Below, one piece after another: positions 1 to 12,520 of a stretch of DNA of 64,000 nucleotides. This DNA is from Epiperipatus broadwayi. Lineage: Eukaryota > Onychophora > Udeonychophora > Euonychophora > Peripatidae. The stretch covers positions 1,117,445-1,181,444 of the forward strand of contig JAQFVV010006216.1 in NCBI GenBank assembly GCA_028023455.1, read 5' to 3'. A model generated the notes under the pieces. The model made no database searches, was not told the origin of the DNA, and saw only the letters and a program-made list of their open reading frames with translations. Both the position numbers and the translations under genes were made by a program. Position 1 is the stretch's first letter; every line of letters starts with the position of its first letter.

Positions 1-1905
1 TTAGCTTAAGATTTTTATTATAATAGTACTAATAAGAAAATTTACTTATTATAATCTATAAAAAAAATTTTTTTAATGCTTTCACCCATTTGACTTTCAG
101 ACAATAGAGAAATGTCTTTTGGCCAATTTGCCCCCGGTGAATTTTTTCGTAAGTATTATATATTAAAATGCATGTAAAACAGTGTATTTTATTATATTTT
201 TTTTCTGAAAAAAGTGCAAAATTCAAAATTTCTGCTCTTACAATTGACATAAGCCATGCTCTGACATGTTCAGCTATTGTCTTCTGACAAGGCTGTAAAA
301 CGTTCAGCATTTTATGACATTGAAGTTTCCAATGATGCAAAGATATGTTTCTTTGTGAAATTATTATGGTTTTAGATTTTTTTAACTAATTTGAACTATA
401 TTTATTAGATATCAAGAAATAAAAATTATTAATAACATTTTGACTTGAAATACTTTATTTTCAATAATGTAATGTTATATTAGCAACTAACATAAATATG
501 ACCTGAAGCAAATTAAAAAATTTTACTTCTGACATAAACAAGCTATTTTATTTACAAGTAAGAAAATATCAAGAAAATATCACAATTTTGCAATAAATAT
601 TCATGAAATGTAATCTTTTAAAGCAAAATTCGTTAGATATTAGAGAAATAAATAAATGTTCATTCAGATTCTTAAAAATAATGAGAAATGAAAAATATTT
701 CATTGATTTTATAAACTGAAAATAATCTTTCTAGAAACTATGACATCTAACATCTTTTGTTTTGATTATGGTCACATTCTTTTAATATTTACAGAAACAA
801 AATGTGAACATTTAAAATTTATTAGACAAAAATATCTTTCAAATGAAGTTAAATTTATTATTTTCCGACATGTAATAATTATTTTATCATATATTTTACA
901 TTGACCATGTAGACAAACAAAAATGTCAGAAATAGCTAAATACGGTAGGGTTAAAACATATATTTAACCCACAGAATAACCTTTTTGCATTTTTCTAACA
1001 TTTTCACAGATTTCTTTGTTCTCATTAGATTTAAGCTTTCAACTTACACTTTAATATTAAACTATTGTAAAGTGATGCACAGTCCTTGTAAATTTAACTC
1101 ATAAATGTCTTAAAACAACAAATAAGAACTGTATAAAGTTTAATTAGGCAGCTAACATCTAAAACACATTATTAATTAGATAATGTCAAATATCACTATA
1201 TATATATACACGCACATATGAAAGGGGAAATTATTTTAAAGAATTAGAAATATTATTCCCATGAACAATTTTTAAGGAATGAAATATGTTTATGTACACA
1301 TATATTGTACCGGTTATACTTAAACAAATATTTAGACTTTTCCAATGCATGAAAAATTCAATAATTTACAACTGTAACTTAACAAATATAATAATGAACT
1401 CACATCAAATCAAGTCACATATTTGCAACTAAGTATTGGAAAAGAATGAAAAAGAGTTTTTGTTGTTGTTTATAGAACATGAAAGCTGGACAATAGTTGT
1501 TTTTTGATAATGGTGTCCAGCAAAGAAGAAAAATTTTAAAAAAAGGCCATTCTTATTCCTTATTATTCTATTTTACCTATTTTAATTGCTGATGAGAAAA
1601 AGTATGGAAGTCACAGTTTAGTAACGCAATATGGTAAGGCATAAAAAATGGATGAATTATTTATTTAAAGATTTACCAAGAATTATAAACTTTAATTACA
1701 ATAGAATTTAAGTAAACTTACAATAGAATCATAAACTGTAAAGATTGCATATTTTAATAAAGCTTTTAAAAATACAAACTAACTAAATATGAATTGAAAT
1801 TTGGAAAATAACTGATTGTGTCATTATTTAAGAAATGTATATAACACATCATATATCTATATATATGAATTGCAAACAATAGCATTCTTTATTTCTCTCA
1901 TGAAC
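1..1905. other. AT-rich intergenic stretch, no gene recognised
   Basis: Low-complexity A+T-rich sequence with short TA runs. A 94-codon minus-strand open frame lies at 56-340 and contains a non-repetitive segment (HVRAWLMSIVRAEI). I recognise no family for it and would not call it a gene without expression data. A small hairpin is formed by GCTGGACA at 1486-1493 and TGTCCAGC at 1515-1522. Nothing else is supported. Confidence 0.5.
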
Positions 1906-2007
1906 TTCAATAAATATCTCAAATGGAATTATCGTGAATTTTAATAAATATCTCAAATGGAATTATTGTGATCTTTAATAAATATCTCAAGTGGAATTAT
2001 CTATCTT
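1906..2007 (+). repeat. 34-bp tandem repeat, three copies
   Basis: Three consecutive 34-bp units, each containing AATAAATATCTCAA followed by TGGAATTAT, start at 1906, 1940 and 1974. They differ from each other at only a few positions. It is a short minisatellite, not coding. Confidence 0.9.
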
Positions 2008-2010
2008 ATA

Positions 2011-4290
2011 TATGTAAATTTTAATAATTCATTCTTGCTAAGCTGACTGTCATAGGGTCTAAGTGCCTTCTTCCTGTCATTGAGTTGTGATATTATTCTA
2101 GCTAATGGTATGCCTTATGCCCAAATAAACATTGAAAGATTTAAGTGTAAGCCCTCATGGATTCAAAGGAAGTTACTACAAAATCAGGAGCTATGTCATT
2201 TTGACTGCATTGTGGGAAATATGTCAAGCAGTTAAATTAGGGATCATCCAACATGTATAAATAGAATGACAAACTCCATCTCCTAAAGACACTGATGCCA
2301 TACTTTCTGATTCTAACTAATGTGTTCAAAAAATCTAAGTTTTCACTTAATTTTAATTGTATTAAATAGTTTGTATATTTTTATTTTATTTTTTGTACTT
2401 AAGGTTGTGTTGAATTTTTTCACTTTTCCACACATTTGAAGAATATACTTTTTCCTTTCTGTATTATGAAATTAAGGAGAACCCATTGTGTTTAAATTAT
2501 GTTAAAGGGTGAAAATGTAATTACACAACATGAAGTATATATAATTGTTATTATTGTTGTACAGATAAAATCCAGCCCTATCATGATGCACTGAGACTTG
2601 ATGTCAGGACATTACAACTTTAGAAATAAGAGGTAAGATTTTTAAACCTTCACACTTCTGTTACTATACAAAAACAGGTGTTCATTTTTGTTTACTAATG
2701 ATTTGTTATAGTTAATTATTTTCCTGTTTGCATGACTAATCATCTTATGGATGATGTTTTTCTATTAATCATTGAGTAGGGAATCAACAGACACAAATAT
2801 CAAGTGCAGCCAGCTGAGATAGAACAACTATCTTTCAAAATATGTGTATATGTGTGGATAATTGTTGAATTAATAATTGATTATTTTATGCTTTAGTTTA
2901 TAATAATTTTCCTTTATTTTTATGTATTGTTATAATTGATTCATTATATAAGTTTTATAGGTTGAGTTATGTGATCATACTATGGGTGGACCCAAATAGT
3001 AATAGTATTTAGATAAGTAATAATAAAGTCACATATCCAACATATTATTATCATTATTACTATATATTGTTATATGATTTGAACTTATATTGTTAATAAA
3101 GAATTGTTATTTGAAGTTTAAAAAAATATTTTGTTTCTCTGGTCTCAAATTTATCAAATGTCATGCATATTTCACTCACCAAACTATCTATAGTACATGC
3201 CCACACATCTTTATGTAAGTTTATGATATTTATACATAAGAACTTAACAGTAAAATTATTTAATTGAGAAGCCATCAGGAACCTATATAGATATTATATT
3301 ATTGCCATTCTATTTAAGTCCATACTTGAAAGGCGTTAAAGGTGAAATTCTTCGCTGATTTTGAACTCCGAGGCATAACATTACCTAAAATAAGAGTGGG
3401 ATCTTGATGAAACAACCTAAATTATGTCTGAACCAGGTTGTTAAATAGAGCTAACTTATGTAAGTAGGCATAATCATTGGTTAGGCATTTCCCTGATCAT
3501 CTTCTGTATGTCCTCTCATCATTGGTTTATTATCATCTGATAAAGCTTCGAACAAATATCTTGTCTCAACTGGTAGATCTGCAACATTTTAGGCACAGCC
3601 AATGGTAATGCAATAAACAATAGGTGCACTTTCACATATGGCCTTGGTCTAGGTTGGTTGCCACACTGCATTTGGACCAGCCATCATTGGATTTGAGTCA
3701 TATCTTCAAAACACACCACAACGATCCGTTACATTTTTGGCATGCAATGTATTGGACTTTTGCATAAATAACTATAATCTGATTGCAATCTGATACATTG
3801 TATTTTGTCCAGTTGTTTAGCAGACTTGAATCATAGATTCCAGACACAGGACTGTCCATATTGATACAATACAGTATAGTCAAACAAATATTATATAATC
3901 CTATGGACTAAATGATGTGGTGACCTAATGGCATAATCAACCCAAATTAATCATAATAATGTCTTAATAACTTTGAGTGAAACATAACACATAATCAGTG
4001 GTGACTATGAATTGATAAACAGAGACCATAACTAAATAATTAATCATAAATCTAATTAGAGTAGGCAAGACAGGCAGATAAAGGTCATAGATAAATAAAA
4101 CAGGCATTAACACCAATGAAAGACAAAATACTTGAGGCAACCAAAACATTCACATGAGATGACAGGGCTTGGCAGGAGGTTATATGACATGTTATTACAA
4201 ATATTGTAAAGAAAAAATAACTTAGCATTCATTGAACAAATATTCAAAGGAAAATCATTTTCTTTGTATGTGACTTAGAAGTGGAAAATA
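2011..4290. other. Intergenic stretch of mixed complexity
   Basis: This holds no recognisable gene. 2030-2640 is less AT-rich than its surroundings and includes a TATAAATAG string near 2257, so an old LTR is possible but I see no paired copy. On the minus strand, 3698-3883 is open for 61 codons and contains a CxxC (residues ACQKC) and a further cysteine. Downstream in the same frame, past stops, more cysteine pairs (KCTYC, LKCC) continue to about 3540. That looks like a decayed cysteine-rich protein of unknown family, possibly a transposase. Confidence 0.35.
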
Positions 4291-4313
4291 TTTGTAGAGT
4301 ATAAGAAGAGCCA

Positions 4314-4995
4314 CAGGAGGTTAATGTGGAACAGGAAGGGTCTGTAAATGTACATGTACCCAGGGGGTCTATGGTTGGGATGGAATCTTCTTTGTCAATA
4401 TAAGAAGAAAGGCAAATTACATCTCAAAGTCATGGAGACTCTAATGAACAGTCCACTCAGCCACCTAAAAGCAGAGCAATACAGGCTACAGAAAATGAAG
4501 TAGCCATGATGCAAATGCTCCAAATGATAATGAAGAAGATGAGTAATATGAGTGGTTGAATGGATAACATAAATGGTTGAATGGATGTCCTGAAGACTGA
4601 AATGGATAACATGAGTGGTCAGATGGATGCCATGATGGCTGAAGTGGATAACATGAGTGGTTGGATGGATACCATGAATCATCACTTGCACCAACTTGGA
4701 AACAAGTTAGCTTCAATTAAAATGGATGCTGTATTATGAAAAACCACAGGAAAAACTTATAGAGGAAGCAACTGAAACATGGGATCAGGTGAATAGATTA
4801 TATGAAATGACCACCCACAGGTTTGAAATCATTGAAATGTGATTAGATGCAAATAATGTGATTTTGGGAGTGAAGCAGACACAGACTAATCCTAACCCTT
4901 TATTCAAGGAGGGAAAAGTGACTGACCCACCAACCCAAACACCAGCACCTATGATAAATTCACTGAAAAGAAACATAAAGGTGAATGATGTTTGA
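4314..4995 (+). pseudogene. Broken methionine-rich coiled-coil ORF, gag-like
   Basis: One frame runs from 4314 to 4739 with only three internal stops (TAA 4401, TGA 4557 and 4578). A +1 shift then continues from 4741 to 4995 with one further TGA at 4840. The protein has a polar start (STQPPKSRAIQATENE), then imperfect repeats built on MDNMSGQMDAM spaced about 20 residues apart, then a charged helix (EKLIEEATETWDQVNRLYE) and a Pro/Thr-rich end (DPPTQTPAP). The heptad-like M/L spacing suggests a coiled coil. The arrangement resembles gag-type proteins of invertebrate LTR retroelements, but no matrix, capsid or zinc-knuckle signature is certain. The DNA repeat was probably expanded by unequal exchange. 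Gag-like identity is inference; the reading-frame remnant is seen directly. Confidence 0.4.
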
Positions 4996-5047
4996 GTAAA
5001 TGTCACAATGTTGTACAGGAAGGAAAATAAAGAATCTATGTTGAAAA

Positions 5048-5320
5048 ATGAAGAGGGAAGTCTACTTAGGAAGCCTTGTTGTTACTGCAGCTAGTCCATT
5101 ATTCACAGTTCATGCCATTTATATATTTGGAGTGATGTTGCAATTTTGGAATTGTTCTATAGCCAGGTCATCTATTTTCACTTTGTCATGTACCTTGAAT
5201 GCTTGGGAAGCTTGTGCAAAGTTTAAAAGAAAATTACAGGATTCTCATGATAAAGTTAAGTGTGATACTTTCAACCAAATTATTCTGTTTTCACCTGATT
5301 CAACATGTTTTAGTCATTGA
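5048..5320 (+). other. Unassigned open frame after the coiled-coil remnant
   Basis: The 90-codon frame starts at ATG 5048, about 50 bases after the preceding broken frame ends. It has a hydrophobic N-terminal half (LGSLVVTAASPLFTVHAIYIF) and a polar C-terminal half (KFKRKLQDSHDKVK). In the overlapping +1 frame a KPCCYCS string is followed by HSSCH, which could be a damaged metal-binding knuckle. I do not recognise the product. It is higher in complexity than flanking DNA and probably belongs to the same dead element as 4314-4995. Confidence 0.25.
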
Positions 5321-5559
5321 AAAATAGTCTTTTTTCCTGTGAAAATGATGATGTAATAATCATTAATAGTTTGGATAAACAGCGACCAGTGATTATCTTT
5401 CAAAGAGATTCACCTGTTTTCATTTTTGAATCAACCCTAGGGACTAAGCATTCCTTCATTGCTAAGACTTCACTGAACCTTGAATTTTGTGCCAGATGGA
5501 TATCACAGACACTAGGAAGTGAGGTGGAAACCCATCCCCTTAACCCTGACATGAAATAG
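5317..5559 (+). other. Unassigned open frame, same block
   Basis: The 80-codon frame overlaps the end of the previous one by four bases (TCATTGAAA region). Its product is mixed polar/hydrophobic (QRPVIIFQRDSPVFIFE; LEFCARWISQTLGSEVE) with no motif I can name. It ends in TAG at 5557. After a short gap the block continues at 5599. Non-repetitive codon use and the chain of adjacent frames suggest one former longer coding region broken by stops. Confidence 0.25.
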
Positions 5560-5598
5560 CTGATCCCAGGCTTGCAATGAGATGATGGCAAAATTCAC

Positions 5599-5886
5599 AT
5601 GGTGACTTTAGCCATGAGTACTGTGGAAATGATCAAACCACTCAACCAAAGAACTCAGAGTGATTTGAAAAAGCTTTTCCAAAGTCTTAAGGCATACCAT
5701 CAATTCAAAACTTACAGCCAAGATGACAACACCAAGAATGAACCATTGTTAGCTGAAACAGCCATCTCAGGGGGTAAGCACTTCCTCAAAAAAATCCATT
5801 TCAGTTACATGATATCTTTTATCATCTTAGTCATGCTCTATGGAATTTTAAAATTCTGTACAATCCAGAAGATGATCCAGACATAA
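5599..5886 (+). other. Open frame ending in a predicted membrane segment
   Basis: The 95-codon frame begins at ATG 5599. Residues 10-35 form a polar, probably helical stretch with leucine spacing (LNQRTQSDLKKLFQSLKAY). Residues about 71-86 are a clean hydrophobic segment (MISFIILVMLYGILKF) followed by a short tail. A helix followed by a C-terminal anchor is the layout of membrane-fusion glycoprotein tails, but also of many unrelated proteins. It lies 600 bases downstream of the gag-like remnant with no polymerase between them. Family unknown. It may be the end of a decayed element or of a host pseudogene. Confidence 0.3.
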
Positions 5887-5929
5887 AAATCTCATGATGA
5901 GAAGACAAACCATCATATTCTGGTCTGTT

Positions 5930-7610
5930 AGACAAACAGATACTCTTAAGATTTAGTATGTGTACATAATTATATAGATATAATAAATCAGTAACTAAGT
6001 TTTCTGTTTAAAAATGTTTCTATTTTTATTTAAAACACTTGTTGTTTTTTAAAAAAAATAAATAAACTATCAAAAATCACATTATTTATTTAAAAAGATA
6101 GCAATTTTTTCCTTCAGCAGACGTTTTTAAAAACAACTGTTTTAAAATAAATCTATCAATTTGCATAAAAAACTTAGTTACACATAAAAATAAAATATAT
6201 ACATTAAGAGTATAAAATAGAAATTCATATAACATTAAATATATATATATTAATTTACTGCAGAAATATTTAATCACTTACATATATTATATGTGTGATA
6301 TTGATTTAAATTATATGTATTAAGTGAAATTCATTTATAATATATATGTATGTATTATTATGCACACATACTATACATAAGGGCTACACATTTTAATTTA
6401 TAGCAAAAATATTTAGTGATCTACATTGTGATAGTTATCCCTCACCATGAATTATAAAAAAAAGAAAGAGCGTTGTTTTGAAATGGAGATGTGTTGTGTC
6501 TACTTGTTTCACGTGTAAAGTTGTTTTTGTTTTAAACTGTTTATTTTTAGAAAATTGTTGAGATTAAAATCTTTTTTTCATATTTAAGTGAAAGGTTATT
6601 TTAAATTTAAAAAAAAAATAATTGAAATAATATAGACAATTATTTTAGTTTTGCTATTGGTCAAAAAATATTTATGTGCTGATAGGTATTTAAAAGAACA
6701 AGGAATTATTTGTTATATTTTTGTTAATATTAAAGTTAATTTTAGAAATAGTTGAAGACAAGTCATTCGAAAACAAATATTTAAGGTGTGTGTGTGGCAT
6801 GCAAAGCAAACAATGGAAAATTTTAGCATTGCATGGTTTCTAGGAGATAACCATAGTAATTTTGAATATTATTAATTTGCAATAAAGGAGGTTGCTTACC
6901 TTTAACAAACAAAAAGAAAAACTAGGTGCTTGATAAACTTTCAATCCAACTGGATATTCTTTTAATATAGTTTTAAAAAATGACAATAATGGTAAAATTA
7001 TTAACCATTATAGTCGCTAGATAAAGATAGTGCAATGAGGCTTGTGAAATTTCCATTCCAATTGCCTACAGTTCTTCTAAGTCTATGTGGCATAATGTTA
7101 AAATAAAACAAAACCTAAAATAAAATAAAAGCTTATCTAACAAAAAGGAAATACATATTTTCTAAACATCTGCATTGAAGAAGTTACATTTTAAAGATAT
7201 CTAGAGCTAGAATGTTAGTGCATTGATCAATTAATAGTTTATCAACATTTTCCAAGAATTCTTAAATTTTACATCATCTAAAAAAGTTTTTATCTAGAAC
7301 TTTCAAAGTTTAACAAGTATAAACTTTCTGTTGGCAATATTCACTTTTTTATTTCATCAATAAATGTTACACAGAAAACCGACTGGCAATTGAATTGAAA
7401 ATGAACTTTGAAATCAGAATTTTAGATATATAAAAAAGAATGAAATCAGGACTTTAGATACAAAAAAATAAATAAAGACATTATTTCCATTTTTATGATT
7501 AGTTGACATGCATTTTTTTTTTTTACATCTAAAGAAATTTTCTTTTAAAATAGAAAAGGTAATATTTAATAATATTTTTTTGCTTTATATGTAATACTTG
7601 TTTGCAAACA
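5930..7610. other. AT-rich intergenic stretch, no gene recognised
   Basis: Low-complexity sequence with homopolymer A/T runs and short TA tracts. Open frames here are short and compositionally like the background. I see no repeat family or RNA gene. Confidence 0.5.
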
Positions 7611-7614
7611 TCCC

Positions 7615-8222
7615 ATATAATATTTTGGTGTGGATGGTTTCAGACTCAGACTGCCATTTCATGATGACATTTTATTTGGATATTTATAACTCAAGATCAC
7701 CGTCAAGTGAATAAAAATTGTAAGAATTGGAAAAAAAATTGCCTCATATTAAATAGGACATTATTGGACTTTATGAAGTTAGAAGAAAAGGTGTAAAGAT
7801 AATTGATTTAAAAAGTGGATATGTATTGTACTACAGAGCATAAACATTGGAAATACAAGTGAAATAGAATTCATTATATATAAAAAATGGAGAAACAACA
7901 GTGTGGAGATTGGTGGTGTATAAGACAGAATGACAAGATTAATTATTCAACTGACCTCATTGAAAGAATAAGAGACTGAAGTGGAGTTGGGCTGGACACA
8001 TTGCTAGAAGAGATGATAATAGGCAGGCAATTGAAATTTTAAATGGGATTTCAAAACATAAATGACCTAGAGGGAGACCATGTGTGAGATGGATGGATGA
8101 AATAAGACAGTCTGCTAGGGTGATTTGAAGAAGAGAGGCTAGACATCAGAGAAGATGGATTAAACTTGGAGATATCTTCATCCTGCAGTGGATTAATAAT
8201 GGCTGGAAATGATATATATTCA
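7615..8222 (+). mobile_element. RTE-type LINE copy 1, internally deleted
   Basis: The left part (about 7620-7950) matches the endonuclease N-terminus seen in the other three copies (the block before and through ATTATTGGACTTTATGAAGTT, translating IIGLYEVRRKG). It then jumps directly to the far C-terminus of the polyprotein. 7988-8212 is one frame of 75 codons with two TGA stops, reading WAGHIARRDDNR, then RGRPCVRWMDEIRQ, then RREARHQRRWIK and ending ILQWINNGWK. That is the diagnostic C-terminal tail of CFDP2/BovB-like RTE elements. Reverse transcriptase and most of the endonuclease (about 2 kb by comparison with copy 4) are missing, so the copy is dead. The 3' end carries the same short ATGATATA end as the other copies. 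Confidence 0.8.
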
Positions 8223-8562
8223 AACAATAAACTAGTATAGACAAATAGTTATACACCATCATCATCAGTGAAACTTTATCAGCTATTTCATGCAAGCCTT
8301 TTAAGTTATTTTTCTAATATTTTAATATTTTGAGTTACCTCCTTAAATAATTAAGATATACTAAACATGTATACACTACTGAAAACTTATTTCATTTGAA
8401 TTTAGTTAATCTGAAATATGTGTTAAAATAAACGAACTTTCCTATAAATTTAGACTGTAAATTTAATACTCTGATACTTATATAATCTAAAAATTAATTT
8501 TTACATCATATTTTCTTTTCATTCAAAGTATTTTTTGTGGCTAACAAAATAATTTTTTGGCT

Positions 8563-8738
<176 letters not shown>

Positions 8739-8739
8739 T

Positions 8740-9617
8740 TGACCTCCTTTTTTTTTAAAAGGTTTTATTAAAATACTGTTATTAAACGTTTATCACTAAA
8801 AGTAATAAGTTAAAATTTGTAAATTCTTTTATGCATTTTTTATAATTAATAAAAAATATATCATTATTACACTAAAATATAATAAAACAATATTATTTGA
8901 AAAGATTCATAACTATTTTTGGAAAGGAATGTCTACAAATGGTAAAGTAAACTTGGGTTATTGTTGTATTAAAAATAATAAATTTAAAATATTTCACTTA
9001 AAAAGATTCACAAATATTGATATAAAAATATTTTATTGATCCATTTTTGCAACAATTGAACCTTTTCGTGAATTGATTATAACAGATAAACATTTGAATG
9101 TGCGTTGATATTTGCAGCTGCAATAGAATCTATACGTTTAAGTAAAATAAATATAAAATATTGAATTGTAGGATAGTAAGGTGCTAATCGCAATTAAAAT
9201 GAAATTATATCAGCACAAATGGCACATAACTACATGTGTGATATACTCTGTATTTTTTTTACATATACATTTAAATATCAGGAAGGCTGCCATTAAAAGT
9301 TAATGAAATGTTCATACCTATAATAATAGCATATTTATACATATATCTGGCAAAAATCTTATAACAAAATTTAAAGCCAGCTTAGATTTATTTTAAATAA
9401 TTAGTTCATAGTCAACTCCAAAATCATCCAGTTACCTATTGGCAGATAGATCTCAATCTATAATTAGTTAATGGATATAAAAAAACCGTTTATAAAAACA
9501 TTTGTTCAACTTGATGAGTGTTTCTCTTTAAAAAAAATCTGAAGAGATTTTTGAAAAGCTATTTTTTGACTGATATATACAAATGCATATTTATACTATT
9601 TACATATTATTCTGAAT
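8740..9617. other. AT-rich spacer
   Basis: No gene or named repeat is visible. It is ordinary A+T-rich sequence between the microsatellite and the hAT-like element. Confidence 0.5.
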
Positions 9618-9922
9618 CAGGAGTAGTCAACCTTTTTATACCTACCGCCCACTTTTGAATCTCTGTTAGTAGTAAAATTTTCGAACCATCCACCGGTTCC
9701 ACAGTGATGGTGATTTATAAAGTAGGGAAGTAACTTTATACAATTTATAAAGCAGAGTTACAGCAAGCTAAAGTATATAAATCTCTATGAATTTTTTTTT
9801 AAAAAGTCAATTAAATTTTTTAAAAAAAGAAAGTGCTTCAATGTCAGACAAAGCCCCTACCGCCCTCCATAAAGGCTGGAATGGCCACTAGTGGGCGGTA
9901 GGAACCAGGTTGACTACCACTA
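9618..9922. mobile_element. Non-autonomous hAT-like DNA transposon (MITE)
   Basis: The ends form terminal inverted repeats: the left starts CAGGAGTAGTCAACC and the complement of the right end starts TAGTGGTAGTCAACC. These match the hAT pattern CAGTGGTTCTCAACC. Inside each end is a second shared block, CTACCGCCC. At about 305 bp there is no transposase. An 8-bp target duplication is not clear (TTCTGAAT versus AATTAATC), so flanks have decayed or an end is slightly misplaced. It is noticeably richer in G+C than the surrounding DNA. Confidence 0.7.
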
Positions 9923-9929
9923 AATTAAT

Positions 9930-12520
9930 CAATGTTGAATTAGGCATGAAAAATATAAACTCTTAGAGAATGTAAAAAAAAAAACCAGAAAAATTGCAAA
10001 GAAAAGATCGACTTACTTTAACCATTTGAATTCACAAAAATGAACTAACAAATAAAATAAAAAGATATTTGTTTGATAGATAAAGTCAATAGAGATATTT
10101 TAGAAAAAGGAAATAATATATGATTTATATGATAAAAAAAAAAAAAAAAACCCTCTTTTTCATCTATGTTGATTTTTAAAAAAATCAGATTTAAAGATAA
10201 TAATGAAAAAAAAAATTGTAAACTTTTAAATGGAAACAAAAATGACAAAATCAAAGAAAAACAAAATAAAGTATAGTTAAGGGTCTTAAATAGAGAAATA
10301 AGAAATGAAATTAGTGTTGCAAAAAATATGAAAGTGTAAATTCTTCATTGGAGGTGTAAAAAAAATGTAGGAAAGAAAAAATATTAGTTAGATGTAATAG
10401 TTTTCTTATCAAAGATAAAAATAAAGAATAGTTTAAAGCAATCGACATTTGTTTTATGTTAATTTATTATATATTTAGAGATGTTAAATGATGTTCTTTT
10501 AATAATCAGCGATTTGCGATAGATTGGAAGGTTTTAATTTGCAGTACTTGCAGATAATAGAGTAGGCTTAACAAAATGTTATATAGTATTGACGAAATTT
10601 GTAAAAAAAAATACAAAAAAGTTACAGAACAAATTAAAGTTTTTAAATGTATAGGTAATTAGAAAACCAGTGATGGAAAAAAAGAAAAAAAAAGTTAAAG
10701 TTAAAAATTATAATGATTAAATAACGAGGTTAGGACATATTTTATAATCCATTACAATTAAGAAAAATAGTTAAATGTTTTGTTTAATGTCATTTTTATA
10801 GGAAGCAAAAATATAGGTGATAAAAAAAAGAGGGGAAACATTTAAAAATTTAGAAATGTGTAGTAAGAAAAAGATGAAAAAGATAAGTTTTGAACAGTAC
10901 AGAAATGTTGAAAAAATAGTATTGAAAGAAAATTGGAAAGGCATGTATTTTCAATCAAAGAAAGATTTAAAAGGGAAATTGGAAGAAATTGTACATCTTT
11001 AAAAATGGCAAGTACAAAAAAAAAACTGATAGAAAGAAGAGAATAAGTCATGTTTATTTAAAAATTAAAAGAAAAAATAGAAAGTCTTAAAGAAGACCAA
11101 CATTTTTTTATCTAATTAAAGATAATGATGATGATTTTAAGATTTAGGAAAACACAAACCCATAAGTATGGAATAACATAATCCTTCTGGAATTAAAATC
11201 TTCCAAAATGGTGCTTAATTTTTTTTCAACAAATTATTATAAATGAATGGATAGACGGCAGTAATAAATTATTAATTTGCACTGACTTTGTCTTCTTATA
11301 AAAACGTTGCAAAGTGAAAAAATAAAAAGTATTAGGAGTCAACAGTCAAGCGTATGGGTTATATGATAAGTATGGCCAAAATTACAAAAAAAAAAGGTAT
11401 TAAACAAATAATTACAGCTGCCTAAAAATACATATTAGCTAACAATATTTTTTAATTTGATACATTTTATTTCTTTACTACTTTATATAAATCGTATGTG
11501 GCTGCATATATGCTATAAACACAATTAGAAAAAATAATGAAATAAAATATATATTCGTTTTTTTTTTCGATGTCTCCATAGCAACATTACATAAGAAAAT
11601 CATTATATCAAAAGTTGAAAATTTGAGTCATTAAATAAATATTTCAACTTTATGATTTGAAAACAAAAGATTATCAAAGTGAATAGCTAAGAGCAATGCT
11701 CCCTCAAATAATAATTACTTCTAACGCTGACAAAATTAATAACTTATTATATTTCTACGGTAATTTTTTCTTAACTTTTTATATCAAATTATAAAATCAT
11801 ATTTTAACACAGATTTAATTGCAAAGTCTTTGAATGGTTACAATGAATAGATAGATAATCAGCATGAATACGTAAATAAGAATTTTAAAAAAATTATGCT
11901 TTAAAGAAAATAAATACTATTACAGATAGTACAAATTCTTATTGTATACTTTTTTGATTCAAATAGTCTATTAAATTTAAAACTAAATATATACATAGTC
12001 ATTTTTAGTCTAAACAAAGAGTTAATCAGATTGATAATTTTTTTTTAAAAAAAGGTCTCCCAATATATAGAATAATATAGAGTTCATATTAAATTTTAAT
12101 AAAAGTATCAAGAAATAGATTTTTAGGATTATGCTAAAACAGAGTACACAAATCTTTTCCAGAAAAGTAATCATGACAGATATTATTTAAAAACTTAAGA
12201 AATTCATACATTCAAAAAAAGTCTAAACCAGCTAATGAACTACACTATAGTGACTGATAAATAACTTTCTGGCTAACATTTAGATGAATATTAAAGTAAA
12301 ACAACATAAAAAGCTTTACTAACTGATAGGTAAATTACTCTAGTGCTAGAATATGTTCCAGTTTTCATTACTCTAGTAAAATCATATTAAAAAGGCTTTC
12401 ATCTTGATAAAGATATTTACCTGAATAAATTTTGCTTCACTGAATTCTAACAAATAATCTATTTTGAAAATCTTCATAAATGTTAACCAGTTACTCAATC
12501 CTAAATCATTTTTTTAAGAA
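9930..12520. other. AT-rich stretch with a faint LINE trace
   Basis: Mostly low complexity. At about 10540-10760 the + strand shows a weak echo of the RTE polymerase region: a string like the catalytic-box segment near 10540, then K/V-rich residues and RLGHIL near 10730, where the intact family has YLGHI. The 61-codon frame 10817-11002 is lysine-rich. If real, it is an RTE copy much older than the others. No other feature is supported. Confidence 0.25.

Noticed and set aside
3338-3352. AAGGTGAAATTCTT, like a small-subunit rRNA segment
   Set aside because: Match is limited to about 13 bases; flanking sequence does not continue as rRNA.
4395-4716. Minus-strand frames with repeated His/Pro/Thr or Tyr-Pro units
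   Set aside because: They are antisense to the methionine-rich coiled-coil frame, whose + strand translation makes better sense.
10540-11002. Further RTE copy
   Set aside because: Only one or two short strings resemble the family; not enough to annotate as an element, so it is mentioned only as a trace.
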